Positions 34,530 to 43,918 of a stretch of DNA of 64,000 nucleotides are shown one piece after another. The position numbers and the translations under genes were made by a program. Where the stretch lies: the NCBI RefSeq assembly GCF_028532485.1, contig NZ_CP116942.1, positions 2,480,001-2,544,000 on the forward strand. Direction: 5' to 3'. Numbering within the stretch: position 1 is the stretch's first letter; every line of letters begins with the position of its first letter. The DNA is from Iamia majanohamensis (GTDB lineage: Bacteria; Actinomycetota; Acidimicrobiia; Acidimicrobiales; Iamiaceae). The notes under the pieces were generated by a model. It ran no database searches. It was not told the DNA's origin and worked only from the letters and a program-made list of their open reading frames with translations.

Positions 34530-34727
34530 TTGCCGTGCCCGATTGCTGCCGGCCAGCGCATCCAGATCCCCTTCGACGGGTTCGGGTCCTACTCCCCGGT
34601 CCTCGAATGCCCTCTCGGGGGAACCCTCGACGACGCCCAGCGGGTGAAGGACGACACCGACCCGCCGGCCGAGGACCGGCCGACCCGGAATCGGTCACTC
34701 ACTGACGTCGCCGCCCTGCTTGACTGA
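34530..34727 (+). CDS. Doubtful small ORF
   Basis: 65 codons from a TTG, without a clear ribosome binding site. The peptide (starts MPCPIAAGQRIQIPFDG) has no recognisable family; the C-terminal part is Asp/Pro-rich. Ends seven bases before the next ORF. Weak third-position bias. Could be a fragment of a larger lost gene. Confidence 0.2.
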   Translation: MPCPIAAGQRIQIPFDGFGSYSPVLECPLGGTLDDAQRVKDDTDPPAEDRPTRNRSLTDVAALLD

Positions 34728-34733
34728 TCAGCG

Positions 34734-34994
34734 ATGAGCGACGCCCGCGATCTCGCCTCGGATGTGATCTACACGGCGAGCGAGCGGATGTCAGCGAAGT
34801 ACGGGGTGACCGTCGTTCCTGAGCAACGGCGGTCGTGGCTTCGCGTCACCAACGGCTTCTCAGTCCCCGAGCTCGGCATCTTCCAAGCCGTGACATGGCG
34901 GCGACGGTGGCGCGGCGGGGAATGGCAGCAGCTGGTCCCGATGACGAGGGCGGCAAATGCCGTCGGCGCCGCCATCCGAGCGCACTCAGGCTGA
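34734..34994 (+). CDS. Small hypothetical protein
   Basis: 86 codons from ATG. Balanced soluble composition with a Trp-rich stretch (AVTWRRRWRGGEWQQLVPM). No ribosome binding site is obvious; it could be translated together with the preceding small ORF. No family recognised. Its lower GC at third positions compared with neighbours suggests foreign origin or chance. Confidence 0.35.
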   Translation: MSDARDLASDVIYTASERMSAKYGVTVVPEQRRSWLRVTNGFSVPELGIFQAVTWRRRWRGGEWQQLVPMTRAANAVGAAIRAHSG

Positions 34995-35023
34995 CCCACG
35001 ACCTCGGTGTCACACCCCCTTCG

Positions 35024-35029
35024 TACTGT
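35024..35029 (+). promoter_or_regulatory. Putative -10 hexamer of leaderless transcript
   Basis: TACTGT followed by seven bases and the ATG at 35037; no ribosome binding site. Confidence 0.4.
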
Positions 35030-35036
35030 TGGGGTC

Positions 35037-36755
35037 ATGGAGCACGGTGCCGCAGACGAGCCAGGGAGCGAGGTCGATCCCGCCGTGCTGCTCGGTGCCG
35101 ACGCCGCCGCCCTGGCCGAGCTGACCGACGCCGACGTGATCGAGCGGCTCCTGGCCGCCGAGAGGCTCCGGTCCCGGGTCGATGCCGCCTGCGTGGCGCT
35201 CACCGGGGCCTTCGACGCCCGCACCCTCGCCGCCGCCGACGGCGCCCGCTCCACTCCGGCCTGGATCTCGGCCCGGGTCGGCGTCGGGTTCGGCCACGCC
35301 AGGGCCGACCTGGCCATGGCGCGCGAGCTGCGGGGCCAGCCCCACGTCGCCCACGCCAGCGCCGACGGGCGGATCACACGCGACCAGGTCCGGGCCCTGC
35401 TCGCCGCCCGGGAACCCGGCATCGAAGAGGTCTTCGACGCCTGCGAGGCGGTGCTCGTCGACGAGGTGGCCACCTCCACCCTCGCCGCCGGACGCCGCTT
35501 CCTGGCCCGCTGGGCCCGCGACGTCCGCGAACGCTTCGCCATCCCCGAGGCCGACGGCACCGAGCCCGACGGCGGCCACGGCCCCTCCCGGGCCCACCTC
35601 TCCCCCGTCGGCGACCGCTGGACCGGCGACCTCGACCTCACCGCCGTCGACGGCGAGCTCCTCGCCACCGCCATCGCCACCCACATCGACGACCTCTGGC
35701 GCACCGGCGTCTTCACCCGCGACGACGGCCTCGACCCCTCCGAACGCCGCGCCATCGCCCTCGTCCAGCTCATCGAGCGCGCCACCCGAGGCGGCGACCA
35801 CGACGCCACCGCCCGCCCCCTCATCCTCGGCATCGCCACCCTCGGCCTGCTCACCGGCCGCGGCGAGACCTGCGCTCGCGACCGAGCCGCCCAGCCCGAC
35901 GCCGCCGAGCCCACCTCCCACACGAGCGAGGGGCGTCCCGACGTCTGCGCCGACACCGGGCCTGGGCACACCGGGTCCAGCGGGCACGCGCGCCCGTCCG
36001 GGACCGCCGTGCCGACCGGCCACAGCGGCCCCGGCGAGCCCCCGCCGTGGGGCCTCCCCCACCCCGACGACGACCCCACCTCACCCGCGCTCGCCGCCGA
36101 CCCGGGCGCCGACGCGAGGATCGCTGGGGCTCTGGCCGGCATCGATCCGCGGGACCCGTTCCCCCGGGTGATCTCCGAGCTGTCCCGCACCGGACCCGTC
36201 CACCCCGACGTCCTCCGCCGCCTGGCCTGCGAGGGCGACATCGTCCCCGTCTACGTCGGACCCGGCGCCGACCAGCTCGACATGGGCCGCACCATCCGCC
36301 TCGCCAACCGGGCCCAACGCCGCGCCCTGCACGTCCGCGACGGCGGCTGCCAGTTCCCCGGCTGCTCCGTGCCCCCCGAAGGCTGCATCGCCCACCACAT
36401 GATCTGGTGGGACCACGGCGGCCCCACCGACCTCCACAACCTCTGCCTCCTCTGTCGACACCACCACCGCCTCGTCCACGGCGGCGGCTTCACCATCGGC
36501 CGCGCCCCCGACGGCACCATCACCACCCGCCGCACCGACCACCACCCCTTCACCCCCAGCCTCCGGCCCCGCACCCCCCTGGTGGCCCCGAGACCCCCAC
36601 CGCAACGGCACGACGCCGAGGACCGCGAGCTCCACGACCAGGCCCGCGCCCGCATCGCCGGCCTCATCCACCACGCCCGCATGGCCCGCACCGCTGCCAA
36701 CGCCGAGGTCGCCCACCACCGGCACCGCTCCCGCACCACCGTCCTCCGCCAGTAG
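35037..36755 (+). CDS. DUF222 / HNH endonuclease (13E12-repeat type)
   Basis: 572 residues from ATG 35037. N-terminal DUF222 helical domain (ADVIERLLAAERLRSRVDAA, ITRDQVRALLAA) and a long Pro/His-rich variable middle, then a C-terminal HNH domain at about 435-490: RDGGCQFPGC, HHMIWWDHGGPTDLHNLCLLCRHHHRLVH, with the Cys pairs and catalytic His present (listed in part). This is the REP13E12 family found in many copies in actinobacterial genomes, often near mobile DNA. Whether it cuts DNA in vivo is not established. Lies in the variable stretch between dnaE and rluD. Confidence 0.9.
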   Translation: MEHGAADEPGSEVDPAVLLGADAAALAELTDADVIERLLAAERLRSRVDAACVALTGAFDARTLAAADGARSTPAWISARVGVGFGHARADLAMARELRGQPHVAHASADGRITRDQVRALLAAREPGIEEVFDACEAVLVDEVATSTLAAGRRFLARWARDVRERFAIPEADGTEPDGGHGPSRAHLSPVGDRWTGDLDLTAVDGELLATAIATHIDDLWRTGVFTRDDGLDPSERRAIALVQLIERATRGGDHDATARPLILGIATLGLLTGRGETCARDRAAQPDAAEPTSHTSEGRPDVCADTGPGHTGSSGHARPSGTAVPTGHSGPGEPPPWGLPHPDDDPTSPALAADPGADARIAGALAGIDPRDPFPRVISELSRTGPVHPDVLRRLACEGDIVPVYVGPGADQLDMGRTIRLANRAQRRALHVRDGGCQFPGCSVPPEGCIAHHMIWWDHGGPTDLHNLCLLCRHHHRLVHGGGFTIGRAPDGTITTRRTDHHPFTPSLRPRTPLVAPRPPPQRHDAEDRELHDQARARIAGLIHHARMARTAANAEVAHHRHRSRTTVLRQ

Positions 36756-36778
36756 CTCGCAGGGGCCCTGACCAGCAG

Positions 36779-37230
36779 TCAGTCCGTCGGCCAGACCTCA
36801 TGCCGCACGTCGGCTCGGCGCCGGAGCACGACGGCGTCGGCCCGTGCTCGGGCCGACCGGTACAGGTCGTCACCCTCCCACCTGGGGATGACGTGGACGT
36901 GGTGGTGCCACACATCCTGGTTGCCCGCCGGCTCGTTGTGCCGGCGAGTCGAGATGCCGTCGCAGCCGTAGGCCGTCCTCATCGCCGAGGCCGCGCTCTG
37001 CACCGCCCGCAGCATGGGCGTGGCCAGCCGCAGCGGGAGCTCGTAGAGGTTCTCGTGGTGCTCGACCGGGATCACCAGCACGCTGCCCGGGTTCCGGGGC
37101 CACCAGCCCGGGTTGACCTTCACGAACACGTCGGGTCCCAATGGACGATCTCTAGCGGGAGGTCGCTGTCGCCGACCGCGATGTTGCGGCAGAACGGGCA
37201 CTCGTAGTCGGGCGGGGCGTGCAGGGCCAC
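36779..37230 (-). pseudogene. HIT-family hydrolase gene interrupted by a frameshift
   Basis: Two frames together make one HIT protein. From GTG 37230 the first frame reads VALHAPPDYECPFCRNIAVG...LPLEIVHWD and then stops early (TGA near 37125); the second frame continues with DVFVKVNPGWWPRNPGSVLV, EHHENLYELP, and the HIT triad WHHHVHVIPRW to a TGA at 36779. Joining them needs one extra base in 37132-37139 (a GGG run next to CCC). HIT proteins hydrolyse or transfer nucleotides. With the base restored, length (about 150) is normal, so this is either a fresh mutation or a sequencing indel. Located 15 bp after bpa, probably one operon. Confidence 0.8.
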
Positions 37231-37245
37231 GGTCCTGCCGCCCGG

Positions 37246-37779
37246 CTACAGGTAGGTGCCGCCGCCGGGCTCGCCCATGCCCTGGGGGCGGCCCTGCGGG
37301 CGACCGCCCTGGCCGGGCTGGCCGCCGGGGCCGAGCTGGCGGCGCATGTCCTCCAGCTGGGAGCGGGCCGCCGCCTGCTGGGCGAAGAGGGTGGCCTGGA
37401 TGCCGTGGAACAGGCCCTCGAGCCAGCCGACCAGCTGGGCCTGGGCGATGCGGAGCTCGGCCTCCGAGGGCGGGGTGTCGGCCTCGCCGAAGGGGATGGT
37501 GACCCGGTCGAGCTCCTCGCGGAGGTCGTCGGACAGCGAGGCTCCCAGCTCGGTCAGCGAGGTCTCGTAGATCTCCCGCAGGCGGCCGCGGGCGGCCTCG
37601 TCCAGGTCGGCGCCGCGGACCTCCTCGAGCAGCTGCTTGACCATGGAGCCGATCCGCATGAGCTTGGCCGGCTCCTCGACGGCTTCGCGGCGCTCCTCCT
37701 CGACCTCGGCCTCGGGCGGCTCGACCAGCTCGCCACGCAGGGCGGGGTCGGCAGAGGGCTCGGGCTGGGCGTTCGACAC
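37246..37779 (-). CDS. bpa: Bacterial proteasome activator (Bpa/PafE, DUF2587)
   Basis: 177 residues from GTG 37779. Matches Bpa/PafE: disordered acidic N-terminus, helical core (PAKLMRIGSMVKQLLEEVRG, LREIYETSLTELGASLSDDL, RIAQAQLVGWLEGLFHGIQA) and a Gly/Pro/Gln tail ending in GGGTYL. In mycobacteria the terminal GQYL docks into the 20S proteasome and opens its gate, allowing ATP- and pupylation-independent degradation; here the last four residues are GTYL, keeping the Tyr-Leu. So the organism very likely has a 20S proteasome, encoded elsewhere. Confidence 0.92.
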   Translation of the reverse strand: MSNAQPEPSADPALRGELVEPPEAEVEEERREAVEEPAKLMRIGSMVKQLLEEVRGADLDEAARGRLREIYETSLTELGASLSDDLREELDRVTIPFGEADTPPSEAELRIAQAQLVGWLEGLFHGIQATLFAQQAAARSQLEDMRRQLGPGGQPGQGGRPQGRPQGMGEPGGGTYL

Positions 37780-37828
37780 GGGTCTCTCCGCAGGGGTCGG
37801 GGCCGGGGGCGTCAGCGTACGAGCAGCG

Positions 37829-38929
37829 TCAGCCCGTGCCGACCAGGCACGGCACCAGCATCTCGTCGCGGGTCAGCGACCCGTGCCGACCGACCAGGAC
37901 GAAGGGGCCGGAGTCGGCGTCGTCGTGGAACGACACCGGCTCCCGGGCCACGAGGGCCACGTCGCCCAGCCGGCCCCGCGCCGCGGAGGACACCGCCGGG
38001 CCCCACCAGCCCTGCTCGATCGTCTCCTCCCGGGTCACGACCCAGGCGTCGTGGCCGTGGTGGGCCAGGGCCGCCTCGTGCAGGGCCGGCGCCCGCCCCG
38101 ACCGGGCGTGGAGCCAGCGGAAGCGGCCCTCCCCGGACTGGTAGGAGATGTGGGGCAGGAGGTCGCGGTGGAGGGTGCGGATCCGGTCGCCCACGTGCAC
38201 CTGGCCGTGGTCGGCGGTGACGACGAGCGCCGCGCCCGGCGGCAGCACCGAGAGGACGTCGCCCACCAGGCGGTCGGCGGCCGCGACCTCGGCGTCGTAG
38301 TGCTCGCCCAGCCCGTACTCGTGGGCCACCTTGTCGACGCCGTCGTAGTAGGCGTAGATGAACGGCTCGCCGCCGCGCAGCAGGCGTCCGACCTCGGTGA
38401 CCAGGGTGGAGGGCACCCGGTAGCCGTTGAAGCGGACCTCGCAGAGGTGGGCCCCGCTGAAGCCGGACGAGGCGAACTCGGCCTTGGTCACCACCGCGGG
38501 CCGGTGGGCGGCGAAGGCGGGGTGGGTCTGGAACTGCTCGGGGTCGATGTGGCGACGGGCGTCGCCGTCGGCGGTGGACCAGCGCAGGACGTTGAGCACC
38601 TCGCCGTCGACCGCGACCCGGTAGCCGACGACGCCGTGCTCGCCCGGCGTGAGCCCGGTGGCGATCGAGGTGAGGGCGGTGGCCGTGGTGGTGGGGGTGA
38701 CGCTGGTGACCGGTCCCCCGTCGAGGCCGGCCAGCGTGGGGGCCGTGGCCAGGCGGTCCTGGAGCTGGTCCCAGCCCAGCCCGTCGAGGACGAGCAGCAC
38801 GACCTGGTCGGCCTCCACCGCAGCGGCGGGGAGCCAGGGGGGGGTGGTCGGGCCCGGCTCCAGCAGGGCGGGGACGATGCTGGCGATGCAGGCACCGCCG
38901 TAGTCCGGGATGAGAGGGTGATCGCCCAC
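37829..38929 (-). CDS. Alkaline-phosphatase-superfamily phosphodiesterase
   Basis: 366 residues from GTG 38929. Metal and nucleophile sites of the nucleotide pyrophosphatase/phosphodiesterase type: VLLVLDGLGWDQL (Asp), SVTPTTTATALTSIATG (Thr nucleophile), YAYYDGVDKVAHEYG (Asp and His), VVTADHGQVHVG (Asp-His). No signal peptide, so it is cytoplasmic as in many actinobacterial homologues. Substrate unknown. Divergent from the Rrf2 gene. Confidence 0.88.
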   Translation of the reverse strand: MGDHPLIPDYGGACIASIVPALLEPGPTTPPWLPAAAVEADQVVLLVLDGLGWDQLQDRLATAPTLAGLDGGPVTSVTPTTTATALTSIATGLTPGEHGVVGYRVAVDGEVLNVLRWSTADGDARRHIDPEQFQTHPAFAAHRPAVVTKAEFASSGFSGAHLCEVRFNGYRVPSTLVTEVGRLLRGGEPFIYAYYDGVDKVAHEYGLGEHYDAEVAAADRLVGDVLSVLPPGAALVVTADHGQVHVGDRIRTLHRDLLPHISYQSGEGRFRWLHARSGRAPALHEAALAHHGHDAWVVTREETIEQGWWGPAVSSAARGRLGDVALVAREPVSFHDDADSGPFVLVGRHGSLTRDEMLVPCLVGTG

Positions 38930-39045
38930 GTCAGGACCTTCCGCAGCCCCGGAACGCCCGGGGCGGAGGGGACCCTATCGGCCCGTCGCCCCCCACCGGT
39001 GAGCGCGGACCGCAGGCACCGGCCCCGCCCGACGACAGGTCCCCG

Positions 39046-39051
39046 TACCAT
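39046..39051 (+). promoter_or_regulatory. Putative -10 hexamer of leaderless rrf2 transcript
   Basis: TACCAT preceded by CCCCG and seven bases before the GTG at 39059, with no ribosome binding site. Confidence 0.45.
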
Positions 39052-39058
39052 GGTCGCC

Positions 39059-39502
39059 GTGAAGGTCTCGACCCGCGGTGACTACGCCTGCCGGGCGCTG
39101 CTGTCGCTGACCCTGCACCCGGAGGAGGCCCCCACCGCGGTGCGCGACATCGCCGAGCGCACCGGCCTCCCCCAGCCCTACCTGGAGCAGATCCTCCTCG
39201 CCCTGAAGGGCGCCGGCCTGGTGCGGTCGAAGCGCGGCGTGGGCGGCGGCTACGTGCTGGCCCGGGACCCCTCGGAGATCACCCTGGCCCAGGTCGTCTC
39301 GGCCGTCGACGGCCCGATCGTCGTCGGCGACTTCGGCGAGCCCCACCAGAACGGGGCCTGCGACCACGAGGGCCAGTGCGTGCTGCTGGCGGTGTGGGCC
39401 GACGCCGGTCGCCAGATGCGCACGGTGCTGGAGGGGCGCACGCTGGCCGACGTGGCCCGCATCACCCGGGGCCAGGCGGAGTGGCCCGCCCCCGCCACCT
39501 GA
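39059..39502 (+). CDS. Rrf2-family transcriptional regulator
   Basis: 147 residues from GTG 39059 (MKVSTRGDYACRALLSL). Winged helix with PYLEQILLALKGAGLVRSKRG and GGYVLARDPSEITLAQVV, the Rrf2 signature. The sensor loop has two Cys (NGACDHEGQC) at six-residue spacing, matching the second and third cluster ligands of IscR; the first Cys is absent, so if it binds an iron-sulfur cluster, another residue must serve as ligand. No isc/suf genes are in the window. Target genes unknown; it may regulate itself or the divergent phosphodiesterase. Confidence 0.9.
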   Translation: MKVSTRGDYACRALLSLTLHPEEAPTAVRDIAERTGLPQPYLEQILLALKGAGLVRSKRGVGGGYVLARDPSEITLAQVVSAVDGPIVVGDFGEPHQNGACDHEGQCVLLAVWADAGRQMRTVLEGRTLADVARITRGQAEWPAPAT

Positions 39503-39526
39503 CCCTCGGCGGACGGGTGCCCCGGG

Positions 39527-40705
<1,179 letters not shown>

Positions 40706-40727
40706 GGGGGGTGCCTCCTGGGGTGGG

Positions 40728-41582
40728 TCAGCCCTTCACCGCACCGGACGTGAGCCCGGCGACGATGCGGCGCTGGAAGATGAGGACCATCACGATGATC
40801 GGGATGGTCACGATGACCGAGGCCGCCGCGATCTGGCCCGTCGGGAACGTGAACTGCGACGCCCCGGTGAAGAAGGTGATGGCGGCGGGGACGGTGCGGG
40901 CCCGGTTCGTCGAGGTCAGCGAGGTGGCGAACAGGAAGTCGTTCCAGGCGAAGATGAACACGAGGATCGCCGAGGTGAACATGCCCGGGGCGGCGAGGGG
41001 GGCGATGACCCGCCGGAAGGCCTGGAAGGGCGTGGCCCCGTCGACGCGCGCGGCCCGGTCGAGGTCCCACGGGATCTCTCGGAAGAAGGCCGACAACGTC
41101 CAGATGGCCAGCGGCAGGGTGAAGGTCATGTAGGGGATGATCAGCCCCGGCCAGGTGTCGAAGAGCCCGATGCTGCGCCACATGTCGAAGAGCGGACCGA
41201 TGATGGCCACCGGCGGGAACATGGCGATGGCCAACGCCCCGGAGAGGACGAGGGCCTTGCCCGGGAAGTCGAGCCGGACGATGGCGTAGGCCGCGAAGGT
41301 GGCCAGCAGCACCGCCAGCACGGTGGCGATGAGGGCGATGCCGAGCGAGTTCCGGAGGGCCGCCGGGAACTGCGGGTCCTTGAACACGCCGTTCTCGCCC
41401 ACGTAGTTCTCGAACGTGGGGTCCTGGGGCCAGAAGCCGCCGGTGCTGACCTCGTCGGCGGGCTTGAGCGAGAGCGAGACCATCCACGCCACCGGCAGCA
41501 GCGCGTAGACCACCACCACGACCAGCCCGACGGCCCACACGGTCTTCTCCCGGCCGCTGCGGCGGCCTCCGGGCGTGCTCAC
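40728..41582 (-). CDS. Sugar ABC transporter permease (MalG/SugB type)
   Basis: 284 residues from GTG 41582 (GTGA overlap with the upstream permease). Six membrane segments; the EAA loop is [21 protein letters not shown], listed here as [17 protein letters not shown], which contacts the ATPase. N-terminal [18 protein letters not shown] is typical of MalG-like proteins. Ends [21 protein letters not shown] region and KG. Confidence 0.93.
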   Translation of the reverse strand: MSTPGGRRSGREKTVWAVGLVVVVVYALLPVAWMVSLSLKPADEVSTGGFWPQDPTFENYVGENGVFKDPQFPAALRNSLGIALIATVLAVLLATFAAYAIVRLDFPGKALVLSGALAIAMFPPVAIIGPLFDMWRSIGLFDTWPGLIIPYMTFTLPLAIWTLSAFFREIPWDLDRAARVDGATPFQAFRRVIAPLAAPGMFTSAILVFIFAWNDFLFATSLTSTNRARTVPAAITFFTGASQFTFPTGQIAAASVIVTIPIIVMVLIFQRRIVAGLTSGAVKG

Positions 41583-42478
41583 GACTCCCCCCTCTGCTGG
41601 GCCAGGTTGGTGCCGAAGCCCTTCACGAAGAGGAAGGCGATGATCAGCACGCAGGCGAAGATCAGGACCGAGACGGCCGAGCCGAGGCCGAGGTTGAGCC
41701 GGCCGATCAGCGTCTTGTAGCCGAGGATCGACACGTTCTCGGTGTTCTGGGCGCCCCGGGTCATGACGAACACGGAGTCGAAGATCCGGAAGGCGTCGAG
41801 GGTGCGGAACAGGAGGGCGACCATGATGGCCGGCTTCATCAGCGGGATGATCACGTACCGCAGGCGCTCCCAGGCCGAGGCCCCGTCGACCCGTGCGGCC
41901 CGCACCGCGTCGTCGGGCACGAGGGTGAAGCCGGCGAGCAGGAGCAGCGACATGAACGGCGTCGTCTTCCAGACCTCGGCCAGGATGATGACGACGTAGG
42001 AGCTCCACGACTCGGTGAACCAGCTCTGCTCGGTGTTCAGCAACCCGTTCACGAAGCCGGTGGTGGGGTCGAAGGCGAACCTCCACGCGAAGGCGGCGAC
42101 CACGGTGATGATGCCGTAGGGCACGAGCAGCGAGGAGCGCACCAGCGCCCGCCCGAAGATGGCCCGGTGCATCACGAAGGCGAGGGCGAAGCCGAGCACC
42201 AGCTCGATGCTCACCGAGGCGACGGTGATGACCATGGTGTTGAGCAGGTCCTGCCACCAGAGCTCGTTGCCGAGGACGGCGGCGTAGTTGTCGAGGCCGA
42301 CGAACTCCCGCTGGTCGGGGAAGCGGAGGTCGTAGCGCTGCAGCGACAGCCACAGGGCGTAGGCCACCGGGTAGGCCGTCACCACCAGCATCACCGTGAC
42401 GGCCGGGGCGCAGAGCATCCAGCCCAGGCGCCGCTCGGACCGGGCCCGGGCCGACAGGGAGGATCCGCGGAGCGCCAT
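41579..42478 (-). CDS. Sugar ABC transporter permease (MalF/SugA type)
   Basis: 299 residues from ATG 42478, which shares the A of the binding-protein stop (TGATG). Six membrane segments, beginning [23 protein letters not shown] loop [20 protein letters not shown]. Pairs with the following MalG-type permease. N-terminal [13 protein letters not shown] is the usual periplasmic P1 loop motif. Confidence 0.93.
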   Translation of the reverse strand: MALRGSSLSARARSERRLGWMLCAPAVTVMLVVTAYPVAYALWLSLQRYDLRFPDQREFVGLDNYAAVLGNELWWQDLLNTMVITVASVSIELVLGFALAFVMHRAIFGRALVRSSLLVPYGIITVVAAFAWRFAFDPTTGFVNGLLNTEQSWFTESWSSYVVIILAEVWKTTPFMSLLLLAGFTLVPDDAVRAARVDGASAWERLRYVIIPLMKPAIMVALLFRTLDAFRIFDSVFVMTRGAQNTENVSILGYKTLIGRLNLGLGSAVSVLIFACVLIIAFLFVKGFGTNLAQQRGES

Positions 42479-43833
42479 CAGAGCAGCCCCTCGCCGTCGA
42501 GCGCCCGGGAGATGGCGTCCCGGAGCCGCTCCACGTCGTCGTCGGGGTCGATGTCGGCGGTCGGGTGCAGGATGCTGATGATCGCCAGGGAGACATCGTT
42601 GTAGTACGGCGTCTGGGGCCGGAGCACGGCGGTGTCGAGGGCGGCCTTGATGGTCTCGGCGTAGGGGAAGGCGAGCACGGGCTCGCCGTCGCGCTCGATG
42701 GGCTCGCCCTCGACCGCGGCCTCGGCCTCGGTGAGGGCGGGGTCGGAGTAGAGGGCCTCGCTCACCGGGAGCAGGCCGGCGTCGGTGGCGTTGCGGATCT
42801 GGTTGTCCTCGCCGACGAGGCAGCTGGCGGCGTCGAAGGCCAGGTCCTGGTGGGCGCCGTAGGCGCCGATGCCGATGTTGAAGCCGCCGATGACGACCCG
42901 GGACGGCTCGCCCTCGACCACGCCGGGGTACTGGGCCCAGCCCATGTCGGCTGCGATGTCGGGGGCCAGCTGGTTGGCGCTGGGCCACACGAAGCCGTAG
43001 TTGGTCATGAAGGCGGCCTCGCCGGTCTCCCAGCCCTGCCGGCCCTGGTCCTCCTGGGCGGTGGCCAGGGCGGAGGGGGCGGCCACCGAGCGGGAGTAGC
43101 GCCGCATGACCTCCAGCGCCTCGCGGGTGGGCTCGGTCTCGAGGGAGACCTCCTCGCCGCTCTCGTCGAGCACCGACCCACCGGCCGACGCCAGGAGGGA
43201 CACGAACCAGACGACCAGGCCCTCGTAGCGCTGGCCCTGGGTCCAGATGATGTGGGGCTCGCCCTCCTCGGCCAGGGCCTCGGCCTGGTCGACCATCTGG
43301 TCCCAGGTGGCCGGGACCTCGTCGACGAGGTCGTCGCGGTACCAGAGGAGCTGGGCGTTGGTGTTGAGCGGGGCGCCGTAGAGGGCGTCGTCGTAGGTGG
43401 CGGTCTCGACGGTGGTCTCGATCCGGCCCTCGGTGACCGCCGCGGCCCGGTCCTCGGGCCACTCCTCGATCCACCCGGCGTTGGCGAACTCGGCGGTCCA
43501 GGGGACGTCCATGTTCATCAGGTCGATGTCGCCGTCCTCGGCGGCCAGGCGCCGCACCAGCTGCTCGCGCTGCTCGTCGGCGTTGGCCGGGAGGGGGACC
43601 AGCTCGATCGTGTAGCGCCCCTCGGCGGCCTCGTTGCAGTCGCTGATGGCCGCCCCGAACACGCCGCCGGCCTCGTCGCGGGCGTACCACTTGAGCACCG
43701 GCGCCCCCTCCTCCTCCGAGGACCCGCACGCCACCAGCGACCCGAGCAGGGCCAGCGCGAGCAGCAGCGCACCCGGCCGCAGGGCTCGGTGGGGGCGAGG
43801 GGCGCAGCGAGGCCGCGGCGTGGTGTGGCGCAA
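42478..43833 (-). CDS. Sugar-binding lipoprotein of ABC transporter (LpqY-like)
   Basis: 451 residues from TTG 43833 with GGAG eight bases upstream. Signal peptide with lipobox LVAC at about residue 35. Family-1 extracellular binding fold: [64 protein letters not shown]. The order binding protein-permease-permease-ATPase equals lpqY-sugA-sugB-sugC, the trehalose-recycling importer of mycobacteria; disaccharide uptake is likely, trehalose possible. An IS element sits 60 bp upstream of this first gene. Confidence 0.9.
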   Translation of the reverse strand: MRHTTPRPRCAPRPHRALRPGALLLALALLGSLVACGSSEEEGAPVLKWYARDEAGGVFGAAISDCNEAAEGRYTIELVPLPANADEQREQLVRRLAAEDGDIDLMNMDVPWTAEFANAGWIEEWPEDRAAAVTEGRIETTVETATYDDALYGAPLNTNAQLLWYRDDLVDEVPATWDQMVDQAEALAEEGEPHIIWTQGQRYEGLVVWFVSLLASAGGSVLDESGEEVSLETEPTREALEVMRRYSRSVAAPSALATAQEDQGRQGWETGEAAFMTNYGFVWPSANQLAPDIAADMGWAQYPGVVEGEPSRVVIGGFNIGIGAYGAHQDLAFDAASCLVGEDNQIRNATDAGLLPVSEALYSDPALTEAEAAVEGEPIERDGEPVLAFPYAETIKAALDTAVLRPQTPYYNDVSLAIISILHPTADIDPDDDVERLRDAISRALDGEGLL

Positions 43834-43893
43834 GGACGGGTCTCCGGACCGTGTGGTGTGACGCCTGCCCTACCCCCTCGCCCGCCGAATATG
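43834..43893 (-). other. Short promoter remnant between IS and sugar operon
   Basis: Sixty bases between the binding-protein start and the IS end. Only the ribosome binding site GGAG is clear; any original promoter further upstream has been displaced by the insertion. Confidence 0.4.
43886..43893 (+). repeat. Target-site duplication, left copy
   Basis: CGATATG-like octamer CGAATATG directly outside the left IS end, identical to 45288-45295. Confidence 0.85.
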
Positions 43894-43918
43894 GGGACAA
43901 CTGACGGTGTCGGGGGTC
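43894..43918 (+). repeat. Left terminal inverted repeat of the IS
   Basis: Shares CAACTGACG and TCGGGGGTC with the right end; the transposase TGA stop lies inside its inner edge. Confidence 0.85.

Larger units (their letters stand above)
34462..35036. other. 575-bp stretch with only doubtful small ORFs
   Basis: Less GC-rich than the surroundings and codon use is relaxed. It separates the divergent APH-like and DUF222-HNH genes and holds two weak ORFs (34530-34727, 34734-34994) plus a TACTGT hexamer for the HNH gene. Nothing else recognised; it may be degraded or recently acquired DNA. Confidence 0.45.
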
